DNA from: Aradus depressus
Lineage: Eukaryota > Arthropoda > Insecta > Hemiptera > Aradidae
Assembly (NCBI GenBank): GCA_963662175.1
Contig: OY759215.1
Location: forward strand, 49,307,213 to 49,371,212
DNA length: 64,000 nucleotides
Direction: 5' to 3'
The first letter of the stretch is position 1; every line of letters begins with the position of its first letter. Below are positions 21,351 through 32,075 of this stretch, one piece after another. The notes beneath the pieces were generated by a model that saw only the letters and a list, made by a program, of their open reading frames with translations, did not search any database and was not told where the DNA came from. The translations under genes were made by a program, and so were the position numbers.

Positions 21351-21984
21351 AAAGTACTCTATTCGGTCCATTTGTAACTTTAATGATATAATTTATTCTC
21401 TAAAATCGTTCAACATGATTAAAACTAAGGTAACAATGGAAGCGAGTTCTATGGAACAACGGTTCTGGCTATTACACCAGAACAATCAAACAACTGGCAT
21501 ACCCCATTATCTTCTGTCCAGCGGCAAATTGATGGAAAATAGCTCAATTATAGTAAATTTACCAATACCCACCTCACAACTCTGCGCCGCCAAGTGGTTA
21601 AAGCGAAAAATGCTCCCGAAAGTCAGAAAAGTCCCATGTTCGTAAAACCCACTTCCATGTTACCCACATTTTAATGTTTAATTCTGGTAAATGTATTGGA
21701 TGAAGTTGATTTCGGAAAGGTGGAAAATCATTAATATCGTTGTGGAAAAATTCTTTATGTGGTCAAATGGCAAAAAACTGTTTAAATCAAAAAATGCCGG
21801 TAGTCATTTTGTAAGTAGTTTCGTGCTGAAGAAAATGACATTATGTACGTTCAGGAATGTTCAATAAGTTCGTCGATATCTTTCGCAGAAAACTAAACAA
21901 TGGGAAAGGTTGAGTTGCTGGAACCAGCCTTTAGGACCTCCTCTACACACCAGCCTCCATCTACCTTATCATAATTTTGGACTT
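21351..21984. other. Unassigned stretch with a 76-codon ORF
   Basis: ORF 21415-21645 (plus) begins MIKTKVTMEASSMEQRFW and is of balanced composition, but I recognise no domain and it ends without a clear context. The rest holds nothing that I can place. Confidence 0.3.
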
Positions 21985-22260
21985 TCCCAGTTATGTAATC
22001 GGACAAAAATCTGATGTGGAGTTTTGAAGGGATTTTGATGTTTTCCGAGATTCCAAATATGAAAAAAAAGTCGTCGGTGAATCACCGGTAATGTACTTCC
22101 CCAGAAAAATTTAATCAATTTCGCTCCCCTTGCAAAACCGCTGTTTGCGCTAATATTAATAGTTCACTTATAAAGAGGCTCCTAAATCTTCATACTAAAT
22201 TTTGTGTTGATAAATGCATTAAATCGGCAGTTATTAGGATTATTGGTGTCCTTCTTTAGT
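21985..22260 (-). repeat. R1 end: terminal block joined to 3' block
   Basis: 'cagttatgtaatcggacaaa' and the rest of the terminal block (21985-22065) are followed at once by 'gtcgtcggtgaatcaccggt' and the inverted 3' block. This is the right end of a minus-oriented R1 and mirrors 3888-4143. Confidence 0.75.
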
Positions 22261-22811
22261 CATCCAGCCCTCTTATCAACACTTGTGGCCAAGATCCTAA
22301 TTGGATCTGTACCTAAAAAAGTGTGATCATGCCTGAAGATATATTTTGGGAAACTTGAGTACTTACGTTATTGATATGTGTGTAGGCTGTGAGAGGTCAA
22401 GAATCGTGTAGGTGGTACCCCTATTTTTCGTAGACTTTCCAAAAAAAAAAATGGACCTTCACTCAGGATTTTTTTGTTGGACAAACCGGCCAAGTCCACT
22501 AAGGGAGGGAATTCTGATTTATCTGTTTGTCCACTACCAACTTTTTCTTATTTTTCCCTGCAAATCCCATGAAGTTTTTTCATTATTTCCCCCACAGGCA
22601 TGCACATATATATGCATTGTGAATGTAATTTGAACAGAAGAAATAGCTTTTTATAAACTAGAATTAACTATTCATAAACAAAGTTGAAAATATAATAATA
22701 ATGAAAATTTTATAGAAATTATTTTTACATAACTATTTCAAATAAGAATGTTCAACTAGGTGGAATTTTGTGGCGCTCATGAGCTTACCCTTCTGTGTAT
22801 CTATTGTCAAA

Positions 22812-23118
22812 ACAAAGACGACGGTATCTCAGGGCCTACTATTATGTAGACTAGCTAACCTATTGTGTTCAAGATCGCTGTTTGAACCCAGGGTGAGGCC
22901 CTTATGGAAAGTAAAAAAATCTTGAACACACCGCCGTCCAGGAGGCTACGGTCCCGAGTTTGTACGATGTCAGATACTCATTAAAGATTCCTATCCTAAG
23001 TAACTAAACACAAAGCAAATTTAGCACTTCTTAGAACTTAGTCGGGCTCATGTCCACCAGAGCGACTCTCGTAGTAGACGATATGACCACAGTATCAGCT
23101 GTATCCCTGAGCCCTAAA
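22812..23118 (+). repeat. Diverged SINE-T copy
   Basis: Head ('cggtatctcagggcctacta', B-box region 'gtttgaaccc') through 'gagtttgtacgatgtcagat' to 'gtcgggctcatgtccaccag' and 'gacgatatgacc'. Many substitutions and a 'ggaggctacgg' replacement mark an old copy. Confidence 0.75.
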
Positions 23119-23414
23119 AGGAACTGCATGTTTCTTCTAGATTGCAAATCATAACATTCTGGAGAGATTCGACAGTGTTATATCAATTTAACAACTGCAG
23201 GATTTTTTCATGATAATTTTTAATTGTGAAGGATAATAAATATGAAGCTTCAACCAAAACAATTTGGCCAATATGCGAGATAGGTAGGTACTCAGAAAAA
23301 TACAAAAAACAATCAAACGGCAATTGTTAAATTTAATGAGATAACTAAAGCTACGGTAACATGGACCCTCCTATTACTCTTCACTTTTTCACTCCGACCA
23401 CTATTTTACCAACG

Positions 23415-23460
23415 AAGAGCTGTTTAAACACATATACGGAGACGTGTTTAAACAGCTCTT
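23415..23460. repeat. Perfect 17-bp hairpin, 12-nt loop
   Basis: 'aagagctgtttaaacac' (23415-23431) and 'gtgtttaaacagctctt' (23444-23460) are exact reverse complements. It stands at the left edge of the purine-rich block 23461-23822. Confidence 0.9.
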
Positions 23461-23822
23461 AGACATGGAGACAGAGAGACGAAGGACAGAGGTACAGGGA
23501 CGACAGACAGAGACTACTTTCTACTTTATACACAAACAAACGACAGAAAGAAAGAGTGAGACAGAGACGACCCACACAGAAAGAGAGAGAGACAGTGACG
23601 ACCCAAAAACAGACGACAGACAAAAAGAGAGAGTGAGACAATGACGACCCACAAACAGATGACAGACAACAAGAGAGTGAGAGAAGACAAAAACGACTCA
23701 CTAACTGACAACAGGCAGAGAAGGAGTGAGACAGTCACCTGACATCTGCGACCCACAAACAGCGACGACAGACAGATAAAGCAAGTGAGAGAGAGACAGT
23801 GACGACAGTGAGAGAGTGTCAA
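23461..23822 (+). repeat. Purine-rich (GACAGA/GAGA) low-complexity block
   Basis: About 360 bases are almost pure A/G with regular C: 'gacagacagagac', 'gagagagacagtgacgaccc', 'acaaacagacgacagacaa'. The long overlapping ORFs here on both strands come from this skew and are not genes. A loose unit 'gacgacccacaaacagacga' recurs about every 60-70 bases. Confidence 0.8.
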
Positions 23823-24149
23823 GGCAAGCCTGCTCTCAGCAGTACCTACGTACTTGTGCCGGAGTTAGTAATTATATTTCTTATTTTGTTCAAAATATAT
23901 TCCAATTCATCTGCCGTTATAAACACAATATTTTTATTAAACTCCTTAATCTCTATCAAATTATCCGATATATTGAATTTTTTTCGGTCACAAAACCCAT
24001 CAGTGGACCCATACACCACATCCTCCATTTCATCGATCAACAAAATCACTCTTTTTCGTTCTCACCCAAAAAGCAATCATTAGTGAAAACATTGGAAGAT
24101 GTAATAGCACAATTTCAAATTCCCCTCAAAAGTGAAATACTTACTCTCT

Positions 24150-24360
24150 TATAATGAATATATCGACATGAAATTTCATATTTAAAGGCAAAACTCAATG
24201 AGGACATAATGAGTTTATCGACACAAAATGTAGTATGAAGATATAAGAGCCCCTATGTAAATGAACTGTTGATATTAGCGCAAACTTGGTTTTGGAGAGG
24301 GAGCGAAAAGTTAATTGATTACTTCATTAATTGCCGATGATACACTGACGACTTTTTTTT
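24150..24360 (+). repeat. R1 fragment, 3' side
   Basis: Two shortened internal units and the 3' block 'gagcgaaaagttaattgatt' ending 'gccgatgatacactgacgac'. The terminal hairpin is mutated here ('ccgatgatacactg' for 'ccggtgattcaccg'). Confidence 0.7.
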
Positions 24361-24911
24361 ATTATTTCTTCAGCGTCAAGAAGGAAATTTCCTGACTATC
24401 GAGAGTGATAAATTAACTAAAGTTAAAAGTTAACTTGGTACAAAACGCTGTGACATTTTTAAAGAGAAGTTGATGCTCCCAGTTCTGAAACTTCTCTCCA
24501 AGTAACTTCCTTAATACGAGTGATGTCACTTGCAGAGTTACATAATTTATTTGAACGGAATTAATAGCTTCCTTCTCACATTTCTTCCTGTCTTTCCTTC
24601 AAAACAATTCAATTATGGACAAGTCTGGGTTATGCAGGCCTCACACATTCGCACAACACTTGGGCCAAGATCATTTGTCCACTGTGTGGACTGTCGGTTT
24701 TCGAGCCAAACCTCAAAGGGATTGATTCCATACATTGGCCAAACTTCAATGAGTTCAAAAATTTACTAAAATTGAAATAAAATAATATGGTGAATTGCTA
24801 GATTCCTTATTGCTACATAATAATTTTCATCACATTCATCTTGGACCCAAAAATTTGATCAATGTGTGGAACGGTGATATCAGCTCGTAATTTTCATGTT
24901 TTTTTTTCTCT

Positions 24912-24914
<3 letters not shown>

Positions 24915-24943
<29 letters not shown>
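24915..24943. repeat. (TA)n microsatellite
   Basis: A pure TA run just left of the inverted-repeat element at 24962-25835. Confidence 0.85.
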
Positions 24944-24946
<3 letters not shown>

Positions 24947-24961
24947 TCAGCAACCTCTGGC

Positions 24962-25835
24962 AATACTTCGGAATATGGTTCTTCACTTCATTTGGAACAA
25001 GAAAGTACTAATAAACCATGGTCCGATTCGTTCACCATCAAAAGTTATCATAATTTCGTAAAAGTTTCCTACTTTTTCTCATAAAATTGATCATATCTCA
25101 GAAAGTATTTGTAATAAATCAAATTTAATTACACCATTGGAAACAGCATTAAATTTCCAATAAGGGACAGTTTTATTTGAATTTAATATATTATAGGTTT
25201 TATGGCGACTATAAGCTCAACTCTACAGCGCTTCGTCTGTTAAAAACAACTTTTGAATAGTGTTTTCTTACAATTTCTTTAAGGGTAGCGTACGGTCCGA
25301 TTGGGGAAAAAATATCTACATTTCACCAGCTTTCCAATATAATGTTTTTTTTTTGTTTTGTCAAAGAAAATGCGAAAGAAATGTAAAAAGCAACGAAATG
25401 CAAAATTGATAATTGTGAGAAAAATACCCTGAGATTATTTAATATTGCCTCCATTTTTTTCTCATAAATCAAAGTTTATTACTACCATTAAAATGATGAA
25501 ATTGGGAATGATAAAAAAAATAATAAAAGCAAAAATATTTATGTAACGAAAAAAATCCTTTTCTAGTGTAGCTGAGAAAGATAAGCTAATAATGCCCGAA
25601 TGAACTTTGGAATCGTAATCTGAAGAAATTCGTCGCCCGGACCCTAAAGAAAGTAAAATTGCAAAACAACCCCTTTATTACTATAACTTTTTGAGATATG
25701 ATCGTTTTTTTGAGAAAAAGTAGGACAATTGAAAATTTTACGAATATAAGAATAACTATTGAAGGTGAACGAATCGGTTATCCGTGGTTTATAAGAACTT
25801 TTTTGATTCAAATGAAGTGAAGAACCATATCCCGA
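24962..25835. mobile_element. Large inverted-repeat element, ~870 bp
   Basis: The left arm from 'tcggaatatggttcttcact' (about 24968) to '...ctactttttctcataaaa' (25087) is answered by an inverted right arm (25700-25835) ending 'agtgaagaaccatatcccga'. The arms align over about 130-150 bases with moderate divergence. The centre (25110-25690) is AT-rich and has only short ORFs. The identity of the autonomous partner is unknown. Confidence 0.6.
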
Positions 25836-25978
25836 ACGACTTTTGTTTTTTCTTACTGGGAGTTAAGCAAAAGTTAGAAGCCTCTTACACATTAAACCGA
25901 CCTGAGATTCAGATTCATTCAATGAGAAGGCTGGAAGAGGAGACTTGTGAGGGAGAAGAAGTTTCTCTGATATATTGA

Positions 25979-26290
25979 AGGCCTCTTGGAGGAAGGCGGT
26001 CATGGAGACCGCACCCAGACCACAAGAAGTTGTGGGTGACAAAAAGAGGGATCCAACCGCAGTGTCAACACTGGCTCCTGGGGGAACATGGCCTCCGCAC
26101 CTCGTTTCTCCTTTCTACCCTTCCTCCTTGTAATCCTACATAATACATATACTCCACCACTCCCCAAATATACCTACCTTACAATAACCATAGATTATTT
26201 ATCTTATGCATAAGGGGTTCAGCCCATAAAAACAACTAAGGATTGATTTACATTCACAATTTTTCGGGTTTTGTACGACAAAGACCAATA
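25979..26290. other. Unassigned stretch
   Basis: 'gaaggcctcttggaggaagg' through 'cctccgcacctcgtttctcc' is comparatively GC-rich and may be the 3' part of a retroelement, but I see no motif or second copy. Confidence 0.3.
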
Positions 26291-26291
26291 T

Positions 26292-26612
26292 AAAAGTCGT
26301 TGATCAATCACCGGCACACTTTTCCAGAAAAAATTGATCAGCTAAAATTTTTCTCTCTCTATCTGAAAGCCATTTACCGATTTGGCTGAAAATCAATAGA
26401 AATCTTAATCATTTTACTTTCGTGTTGACATATTCGATATATCGACAGCTACTAGCTTTTATGAGCTGGATCACCTCCTCTGATCTCTCACTTCCATTAA
26501 GTTGATTAGACTGAAATATGAGCCCGACTTATAAAATTTCGTGTCAAAACATTCATTACTTCGACACTTATTGGATTTTATGGAGACGCCCCTCCAATCT
26601 CCCTTTTTTTGC
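26292..26612 (-). repeat. R1 copy, minus orientation
   Basis: It opens with the inverted 3' block ('gtcgttgatcaatcaccggc') and continues with two internal units ('cattcgatatatcgacagct', 'cattcattacttcgacactt'). It stops where a SINE-T copy begins. Confidence 0.65.
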
Positions 26613-26617
26613 CTATA

Positions 26618-26951
26618 TTTTGAGACATTAGTAGCTCAATGGTAAGCTTGTTTACTAAGCTCAAGATAGCGTGTTTGAAACCCGGCCCTTAGGTTTTTAT
26701 CTGAAATGTAAAAAAACCTTGAGCCTGCCGTCCTTCGGATGAAACGTTAAGCGATAGATCCGATCCTGTACGATGTCAGATACTCGTTAAAAACCCCTAC
26801 CCTATGTGAATAAAAATTTAGCGTAGACAAAATTTAGTACTCCCATAGTAGAGTCGGGCTCATGTCCACGAGTGCGTCTAAAGAGCTTCCTGGTAGTAGG
26901 CGTATGGCCTCGATGTTAAAGCCCAGGCATGAGTCACAATAACTAACTAAT
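26618..26951 (+). repeat. Full SINE-T copy
   Basis: Head 'ttagtagctcaatggtaagc', B-box area 'gtttgaaacccgg', body through 'gagtcgggctcatgtccacg', tail 'gagtcacaataactaacta'. The promoter boxes are only lightly changed. Confidence 0.85.
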
Positions 26952-26952
26952 T

Positions 26953-27185
26953 GACGACACCTCTTGGTTTGTAGCCAAATCGACTAGTGGGAAGAGGTAA
27001 AATAGAGGTGAGGATTTGCACAAAAAACTCGAATAACTGGCCTCGTAATGAATGTATCGACACATAATTTATGATTCAGAAGCCACTATGTATGTCAAAC
27101 AGTCATTTGGTTCTGGTGACAGAGCAAAACCTTTAATTATTCGTTGTGAGGAAGTACATTGCCGGTGATTAACCGTAGACTTTCT
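26953..27185 (+). repeat. R1 fragment, 3' side, plus orientation
   Basis: 'gacgacacctcttggtttgt', one internal unit, and the 3' block to 'gccggtgattaaccgtagac'. It lies on the far side of the SINE-T copy from an oppositely oriented R1, so two R1 copies flank the SINE head to head. Confidence 0.65.
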
Positions 27186-27199
27186 TCGTATATCTTTGA

Positions 27200-27540
27200 A
27201 TTCTAAAAGAATGTTGGAGTTATTTGAATGTAGCTCAGCCTCCATGAGCCTCTGTAATTCCATCGGCCCTAAGTCCTGGCCCGACCGAGCTAGGCCTATA
27301 TTCACCACTTTTCACCAGTCCCCAATTTTCAATTCTAATAAATCTTGAGCGGTGGTTTCTTATCCCTCAACTCCAGGCCTTCCTGGGGAAAGAAAACAAA
27401 AATGAACCCAGGCAAACTTTATAATAACATTCAGGCTGGGAGACTCATGACGTCGGAGCGACATATCCCCTTATATCAGCTGACAGGCGAGCACTAAACT
27501 ATATAAAATATATAGTCTCTCTTGAGCAGCCAACACTTTT
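27200..27540. other. Unassigned stretch
   Basis: No match elsewhere in the window. It includes 'catgacgtcggag' (a CRE-like TGACGTC) and 'aactatataaaatatatagt', which could be promoter-like, but nothing downstream supports a gene. Confidence 0.3.
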
Positions 27541-27559
27541 AATACAATGACTCCTTTGT

Positions 27560-27885
27560 TGGTTGCCTTGATAAGACGACCCCCCTTTTTCTGGCCTTAA
27601 CGAGACGATCCCCCTTTTTTGCTGGCCTTTATAAGACGATTCCCCTTTTTGCTAGCCTTAATAAGACGACCCCTTTTTCGTTGGCATTGATAAGATGACC
27701 CTCTTTTTTGCTGGCCTTGATAAGACGACTCTCTTTTTTGCTGGGCTGATTAAGGCTTTTTTGGCCTTAATAAGGCGATCCCCCTTTTTTCTCATCTTAA
27801 AAAGACAACTCTCCCATTTCACAGATAAGATGACCCTCATTTTGGTGCCCTCAATAAGATTATCACCCTTTTTACTGGCTTTTTA
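27560..27885 (+). repeat. ~30-bp minisatellite, about ten units
   Basis: The unit is close to 'ggccttgataagacgacccc' plus a T-run and 'gctg'. Units diverge by several bases each, and the last ones are degenerate. The minus-strand ORF 27658-27840 simply reads the repeat (KKRVILS-type units). Confidence 0.85.
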
Positions 27886-27894
27886 CAGGGAAGG

Positions 27895-28362
27895 GAGGAT
27901 TAGGGGAGAGGCTTAACTCAAAATGTCTAATAATTGCAGTTGTGATGAATCTATCGATACAAAATGTTATACATATATGAATTCAAAACCCCATAAAGAC
28001 AACACTTTATATTTTTCAGCGGAATCGACAGAAACGATGAGGGATCAGAGGGGGGCTCAACTCAAAAAACAATAACTGCCTTTATAATGTTTGTGTGAAA
28101 TTTCAAATTTGTAGTCAAACCCAATGAGGACAAACATGTCAATTTTTATCAATATGGGCGGGGTTCAATTCCCAAACCCTAATAACAGCCCATGTAATGC
28201 ATTTATCGACACAAAATTGAGTATATGAATTTAGGAGTCCCTATGTAAGTCAACTATTGAATATTAACGCAAACGGTCGAATAGTTTTGGAGGAAGAGCG
28301 AAAAGTTAATTGATTAATTCGTTCTGTGGAAGTACATTGCCGGTGATTCACCGACAACTTTT
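27895..28362 (+). repeat. Long R1 copy with three internal units
   Basis: Units begin near 27940, 28085 and 28192 (spacing about 141 and 110). Each contains a 'gatgtaatg...cgacacaaaa' phrase, a 'ccataaagacaacac' phrase and a 'ggctcaactcaaaaa' phrase. The 3' block ends 'gccggtgattcaccgacaac'. Together with 15335-15897 and 49300-49825 it defines the tandem nature of the R1 body. Confidence 0.8.
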
Positions 28363-28786
28363 TTACCTACTTTATTTACTACAACTGACGCTATGAAAAA
28401 TATTTTATCTAACGTACAAGCGTTGTTCAAGAGGAAGTTGATAAATTTTGACCAGATAAACAACAATAAAATTGAATGTACACAGTTTTAAACAGGGTAA
28501 ATTCGGACGTGAGGTCTGGTTTATTTGATAAAGTCTGTTTGGTTTAGTGATTAAAACCAATCTGATAATCCAGAGATTCTGGGGTTTATTGCGGCACGGC
28601 TATCAGACAGTAAATATGGCTTTGCACTACCTATGGAGCAGTAGAGTGGCTTTATTGCTGAGGGCGTATGGAGCTGTAGTTAACTTTGAAGATAACTAAT
28701 ACCGAATCAGCGCTGCTTAGACGAACCATCTCATAGTTACCAAAATATAGTCACAACAATAATCTTATTCATTTATACGTTTTTTT
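28363..28786. other. Unassigned stretch
   Basis: Positions 28530-28660 ('ggtttagtgattaaaacc' ... 'cagacagtaaatatggcttt') have a weak tRNA-derived look and resemble 10780-10815, but the pol III boxes are not convincing. Confidence 0.3.
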
Positions 28787-29627
28787 GATGTGTAAACATC
28801 TTAGCTCTCGGTAGGGGCTATGTCAGACCATCAGAGCGTAAGTCTCGTTGATGTGCATGCGTAAGAGTGTGTGTGTCGGACGGTTGCGCGCGCAGCGCAC
28901 ACACACAACTACACACTTCTTTATATGTGATGTCAGCTGTTTTTGAGCATTTCTATTGTATTTTTACAACAAGATTTATCTTATTTACCGTTGTAGTGAA
29001 TTTAACTGAAATATCAATATTACGAAATATAAAATAATCTATCGGTATTCTTACCGTAAATTAGCGCGTTTAGGTTAAGATGCTTTGATAGCTTAAATTT
29101 GTCACAATAAATAAAATTTTTGGTAATAGAAAATAATATAGCAGTGTAAATCTAAAAAAATATAATATATAATATTTCAATATATTATTATAAGATATAT
29201 AGTATTGTTATTAATAATAATAATAACTGCTGAAAATATCGATCAATAAGTAATATATTTGTTATATTGTCACAACAAATAATATAATATTTTTACCCAT
29301 TTCAGGAGAAACCGAACAGCTTATTTCATTTTTAAATGACACACTTAATCTACAAATGAATATGAATCGAAGCATTTCAACAACAAATTCGAAAACTACC
29401 ATTGATGCTGTATTCTCGCGGTATTTAGAGACACTACAGTCACAGTTGTATATATCTTATTTTAGCTATCACAAACCTATAATTTCATGTATAAAAGAAA
29501 TTGAAGAACAATAAATTTGAAAGTTAAATTCCTCATGCTACTTTTCTTATTGTATCATAAAACAAATTTTAATCAAAATCAGTGCACAATAGAAAGTTTT
29601 TGAAACTAAAGCAGATGTTTACACATC
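28787..29627. mobile_element. TIR element enclosing a possible terminal exon
   Basis: The 15-bp termini 'gatgtgtaaacatct' (28787-28801) and 'agatgtttacacatc' (29613-29627) are exact inverse copies, and each is itself nearly palindromic. The 841-bp interior contains an alternating CG/CA segment (28865-28912) and the 68-codon frame 29308-29514. No clear target duplication, so the superfamily is open. Confidence 0.55.
29308..29514 (+). CDS. 68-codon ORF, possible last exon, unidentified
   Basis: The frame follows a good splice-acceptor-like 'tttttacccatttcag' (to 29305) and reads ETEQLISFLNDTLNLQMNMN, then a Ser/Thr-rich bridge and TTIDAVFSRYLETLQSQLYI with SYFSYHKPIISC, ending at TAA 29512-29514. 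The composition looks like real protein (amphipathic, an aromatic-rich C-terminus) and not AT noise. It sits inside the TIR element and may be the end of a transposon-encoded protein. I do not recognise the family. No start codon is assigned because an upstream exon is assumed. Confidence 0.45.
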   Translation, partial: ETEQLISFLNDTLNLQMNMNRSISTTNSKTTIDAVFSRYLETLQSQLYISYFSYHKPIISCIKEIEEQ

Positions 29628-29629
29628 AA

Positions 29630-30435
29630 TTCTCGTGAGTACCGCGTCACTCACACTTCTGATTTTTTCTTTATTACTCTTCTTTAAAACTTTTCGACTA
29701 GGGGTCATGGATGCCTGATGGATCCTAGCTAATTGTGATGGGCCCATGTTAATAATAAAGGTCGAGATTGCTGTATGTGGAATAAAAGGCTATGTGATGA
29801 AGACAATTTTGTTTTATAATTTAGATAAGAAGTTTGTGAAGATAAGAAGTGCAGAAAATTAATTAGTTGGGTAATTTGGGAGCTATCGATAGGATTTGGG
29901 AAATATCTACTGCAAGGTTGAAAGTCTCTCTCTGAAGACTATACGCTATGGCATTCTGCAAGGATGTATCTGACAGTTGCATCCCGTAAGACTGACATAG
30001 AGGAGGATTCATCTAAGAATTTTTTTTTTTTCCGATCAGTAGGAATCTAGCTACAAATATAATTCAAGATATGATCAATAAACATTAACCCATAGAAATA
30101 TATTTTACATTCTTTGGGGCGAAATTCATTAAGTAACATTTTTCGCATAAACCGGGAAAAGTCTAAAACAATAGATTTCAAAGTTCAAATTTTTTGCACG
30201 ATTACAATACTTTCTTATACTATATCTAATATATAATACTTTTGTTTAATTTTTTCATTACTAATATCATTTTTTATTTTATTTTACCTATACGTAAGTA
30301 ATTTCGGCAGACTTTGAAGGATGAAGTATAGAAGAACTCTGCCAAAAAAAATTAAATAATATTTTAGTACATAAAAGTTGACTTTTATATCGTAGTTATT
30401 TTATTATTTTTGAACAAAGAGAAAACATTCCAATC
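29630..30435. other. Unassigned AT-rich stretch
   Basis: No recognisable gene or repeat. Confidence 0.35.
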
Positions 30436-30439
30436 CCCA

Positions 30440-30860
30440 ATAGAGGGTTTTCCTAACATAAACGTTTTAAGTTTAATTTGTTTTATTGTTTCAATTCCTT
30501 TCAGGAAGTGGGGAAGGGCGTTAAGGAAGTTGATTCCTTTACGAGTTATACTTTTTCACAAAGAAAGAAACAATCTTTGATGTCTGATGGCTAGTATTTT
30601 TCAAAGGAAAATATATTTATTCTCAAATAGTTTCAAATATGAAACAGGCAAAGACAGGATTTGAAGTTTAGAAATATTTCTCTGCAGCTTGTTCTTTGAT
30701 AAATATTGTTTAGACTTCTTTGTGCTTTCTTTTGAAGTCTAAATATATTAATACTCGAAATTACAAGCTCCCCAATATATTAAACCATAATTGATTTGTG
30801 ATAATGTGAAGTGAAGTGACAAGAGAGAACTAATTAATTTGTCAAGATGCCTAAAGTGGA
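30440..30860 (-). pseudogene. Non-LTR RT C-terminal region, degenerate
   Basis: On the minus strand: TLSQINYGLIYWGACNFEY, then a stretch with RLQKK-like context (LDFKRKHKEV in another frame), LSLPVSYL and GINFLNALPHFLKGIE. This is the order found after the RT core in CR1/Jockey-type LINEs (S-INYG--WG ... LP--Y ... KGI-LFN-LP). Several frameshifts. A shorter homologous piece lies at 47110-47175. Confidence 0.65.
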
Positions 30861-30944
30861 GGTTTTGGAGGTTCAACATTTTAGTTATCATAACTATATT
30901 TTATGGATCTATTTATTTATTCATTTACATATAAATATATATAT

Positions 30945-30960
30945 AATTTATTCATATATA

Positions 30961-31001
<41 letters not shown>

Positions 31002-31095
31002 GAATAAATAAAAAAAAATATATATATTTTTTTATTTATTCATTTATATTTTATTAATATATATACATATTTATTCATTATATTTGATTAGTATA
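30945..31095. repeat. (AT)n-rich microsatellite block
   Basis: Alternating TA runs of up to about 35 bases, with TATT/AATA interruptions. It borders the hammerhead-bearing repeat to the right. Confidence 0.85.
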
Positions 31096-31530
31096 TATAC
31101 ATATATATATTTTTTATATATTTGTTATTGTTACATTATTTTCTTTTTCTTTTCTATATCTCGCACATTGAGTCTGATGAAGGGATGTAAGATTGTCCCG
31201 AAATATCGTTGTGATAAAGACGAGAGTTTTAAAAAAAAGTTACCTATCTTAATTTTTATTAAATTGAAAAATGTTTCTTTTTATTATAAATGTATCTATG
31301 TATGAATATTATTATTTTTTATACTCATATTTCTTTAGGTATTTTAATAGTTTTGTTATAACTAATCATACACGTGTTAAACTCAAATAGTTACGAATCT
31401 AATTTACGAGTATAAGCTATCTTAATGTATAAACTCTTATGACGTATCCTATTACCATGTACTAGTTTAACGGAAATTAAAAAACTATTATTATTATAAT
31501 TATTATATTTGATTCCATGTAATGTCAAAA
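31096..31530 (+). repeat. Hammerhead-bearing interspersed repeat, copy 1
   Basis: Homologous to 34590-34960 (same strand) and 52470-52950 (opposite strand). Shared blocks are 'ttctttttcttttctatatc', 'ctgatgaagggatgtaa', 'tttattataaatgtatctat' and 'cttatgacgtatcctattac'. The layout (a hammerhead upstream of AT-rich DNA) fits the terminal repeats of Penelope-like elements, but no RT is attached. Confidence 0.7.
31165..31215 (+). ncRNA. Hammerhead-like motif, core intact, weak stem I
   Basis: CTGATGA (31174-31180), stem II GGGA/TCCC (31182-31185 with 31196-31199), GAAA (31200-31203), palindromic ATAT as stem III (31203-31206), C31207 at the cleavage position. Stem I is poor in this copy (only wobble pairs). 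The sister copy at 34726 restores a GAC/GTC stem I, so the family consensus is a better ribozyme than this copy. Confidence 0.5.
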
Positions 31531-31619
31531 GAATTTTAGAATAGTTGGATAGATACATTAAAATGATTGTTTGTAGTTTTATGTTTGCAAGCCCCATCCA
31601 TCATTATTGAATATTATTA

Positions 31620-31800
31620 TGACTTTCAAGCCAAACGAAATTAATTAACCCCATGGATATTTGTGTCTCAACATAAGGATTTACCCTATCCACAAATAAG
31701 GCTAAAAATGAGATCCCGGAGTCTTATGTCTGAACCTCAACCCACTGTCCGTATCAGTATATTTATACTCCTAAAATCGTATGAAAAGGCGGGCAAACAG
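31620..31800. other. Unassigned stretch
   Basis: Nothing placed. Confidence 0.3.
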
Positions 31801-31802
31801 CT

Positions 31803-32075
31803 ACGGTGGGGAGGGGTTGAGGTGTGGTGAGCATGGGGAGGCGGCCGCCATCTTGCGCATTTGCCCTTTTGCCAGCTTCATCTTATTTTCCCTACTTCTT
31901 GGAGGTTCAAGATTTGGTTATTATAACTACATAGTAATCGGAAGCAATTGGGAAATAGACACAACCCCGGGGGTGGATGAGATGGGGGGGAGGAGTTGGG
32001 TGAGCATGGAGAGGCGGCCGCCATTTTGCGCAATTGCCCTTGCGCCAGCCTCATCTTATTTTTCCTACTTCCAAG
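31803..32075 (+). repeat. Diverged ~90-bp direct duplication with YY1/PHO-like motif
   Basis: Positions 31805-31897 and 31984-32071 are related copies, each with 'gcggccgccat', 'ttgcgca', 'ttgccctt' and 'gccag..tcatcttatttt'. The strings 'gcggccgccatcttgcgc' (31841-31858) and 'gcggccgccattttgcgc' (32014-32031) match the YY1/Pleiohomeotic consensus on the minus strand (AAGATGGCGGC) and include a NotI site. ORF 31781-32173 runs through it but looks incidental. Confidence 0.6.

Noticed and set aside
22325..22365. CTGAAGA followed by GAAA, hammerhead-like
   Set aside because: No stem II can be drawn between the boxes and no palindromic stem III follows.
23444..23822. Overlapping ORFs of 66-98 codons
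   Set aside because: They read a purine-rich low-complexity tract on both strands.
27069..27308. 79-codon minus ORF starting MVNIGLARSGQDLG
   Set aside because: The second half reads through an R1 fragment, and the first half has no recognisable domain.
27560..27885. CRISPR-like array of ~30-bp repeats
   Set aside because: Units are contiguous without unique spacers and differ from each other; this is a minisatellite in a eukaryotic genome.
30945..31095. Replication origin or promoter in the AT block
   Set aside because: It is a plain AT microsatellite with nothing else to support a function.
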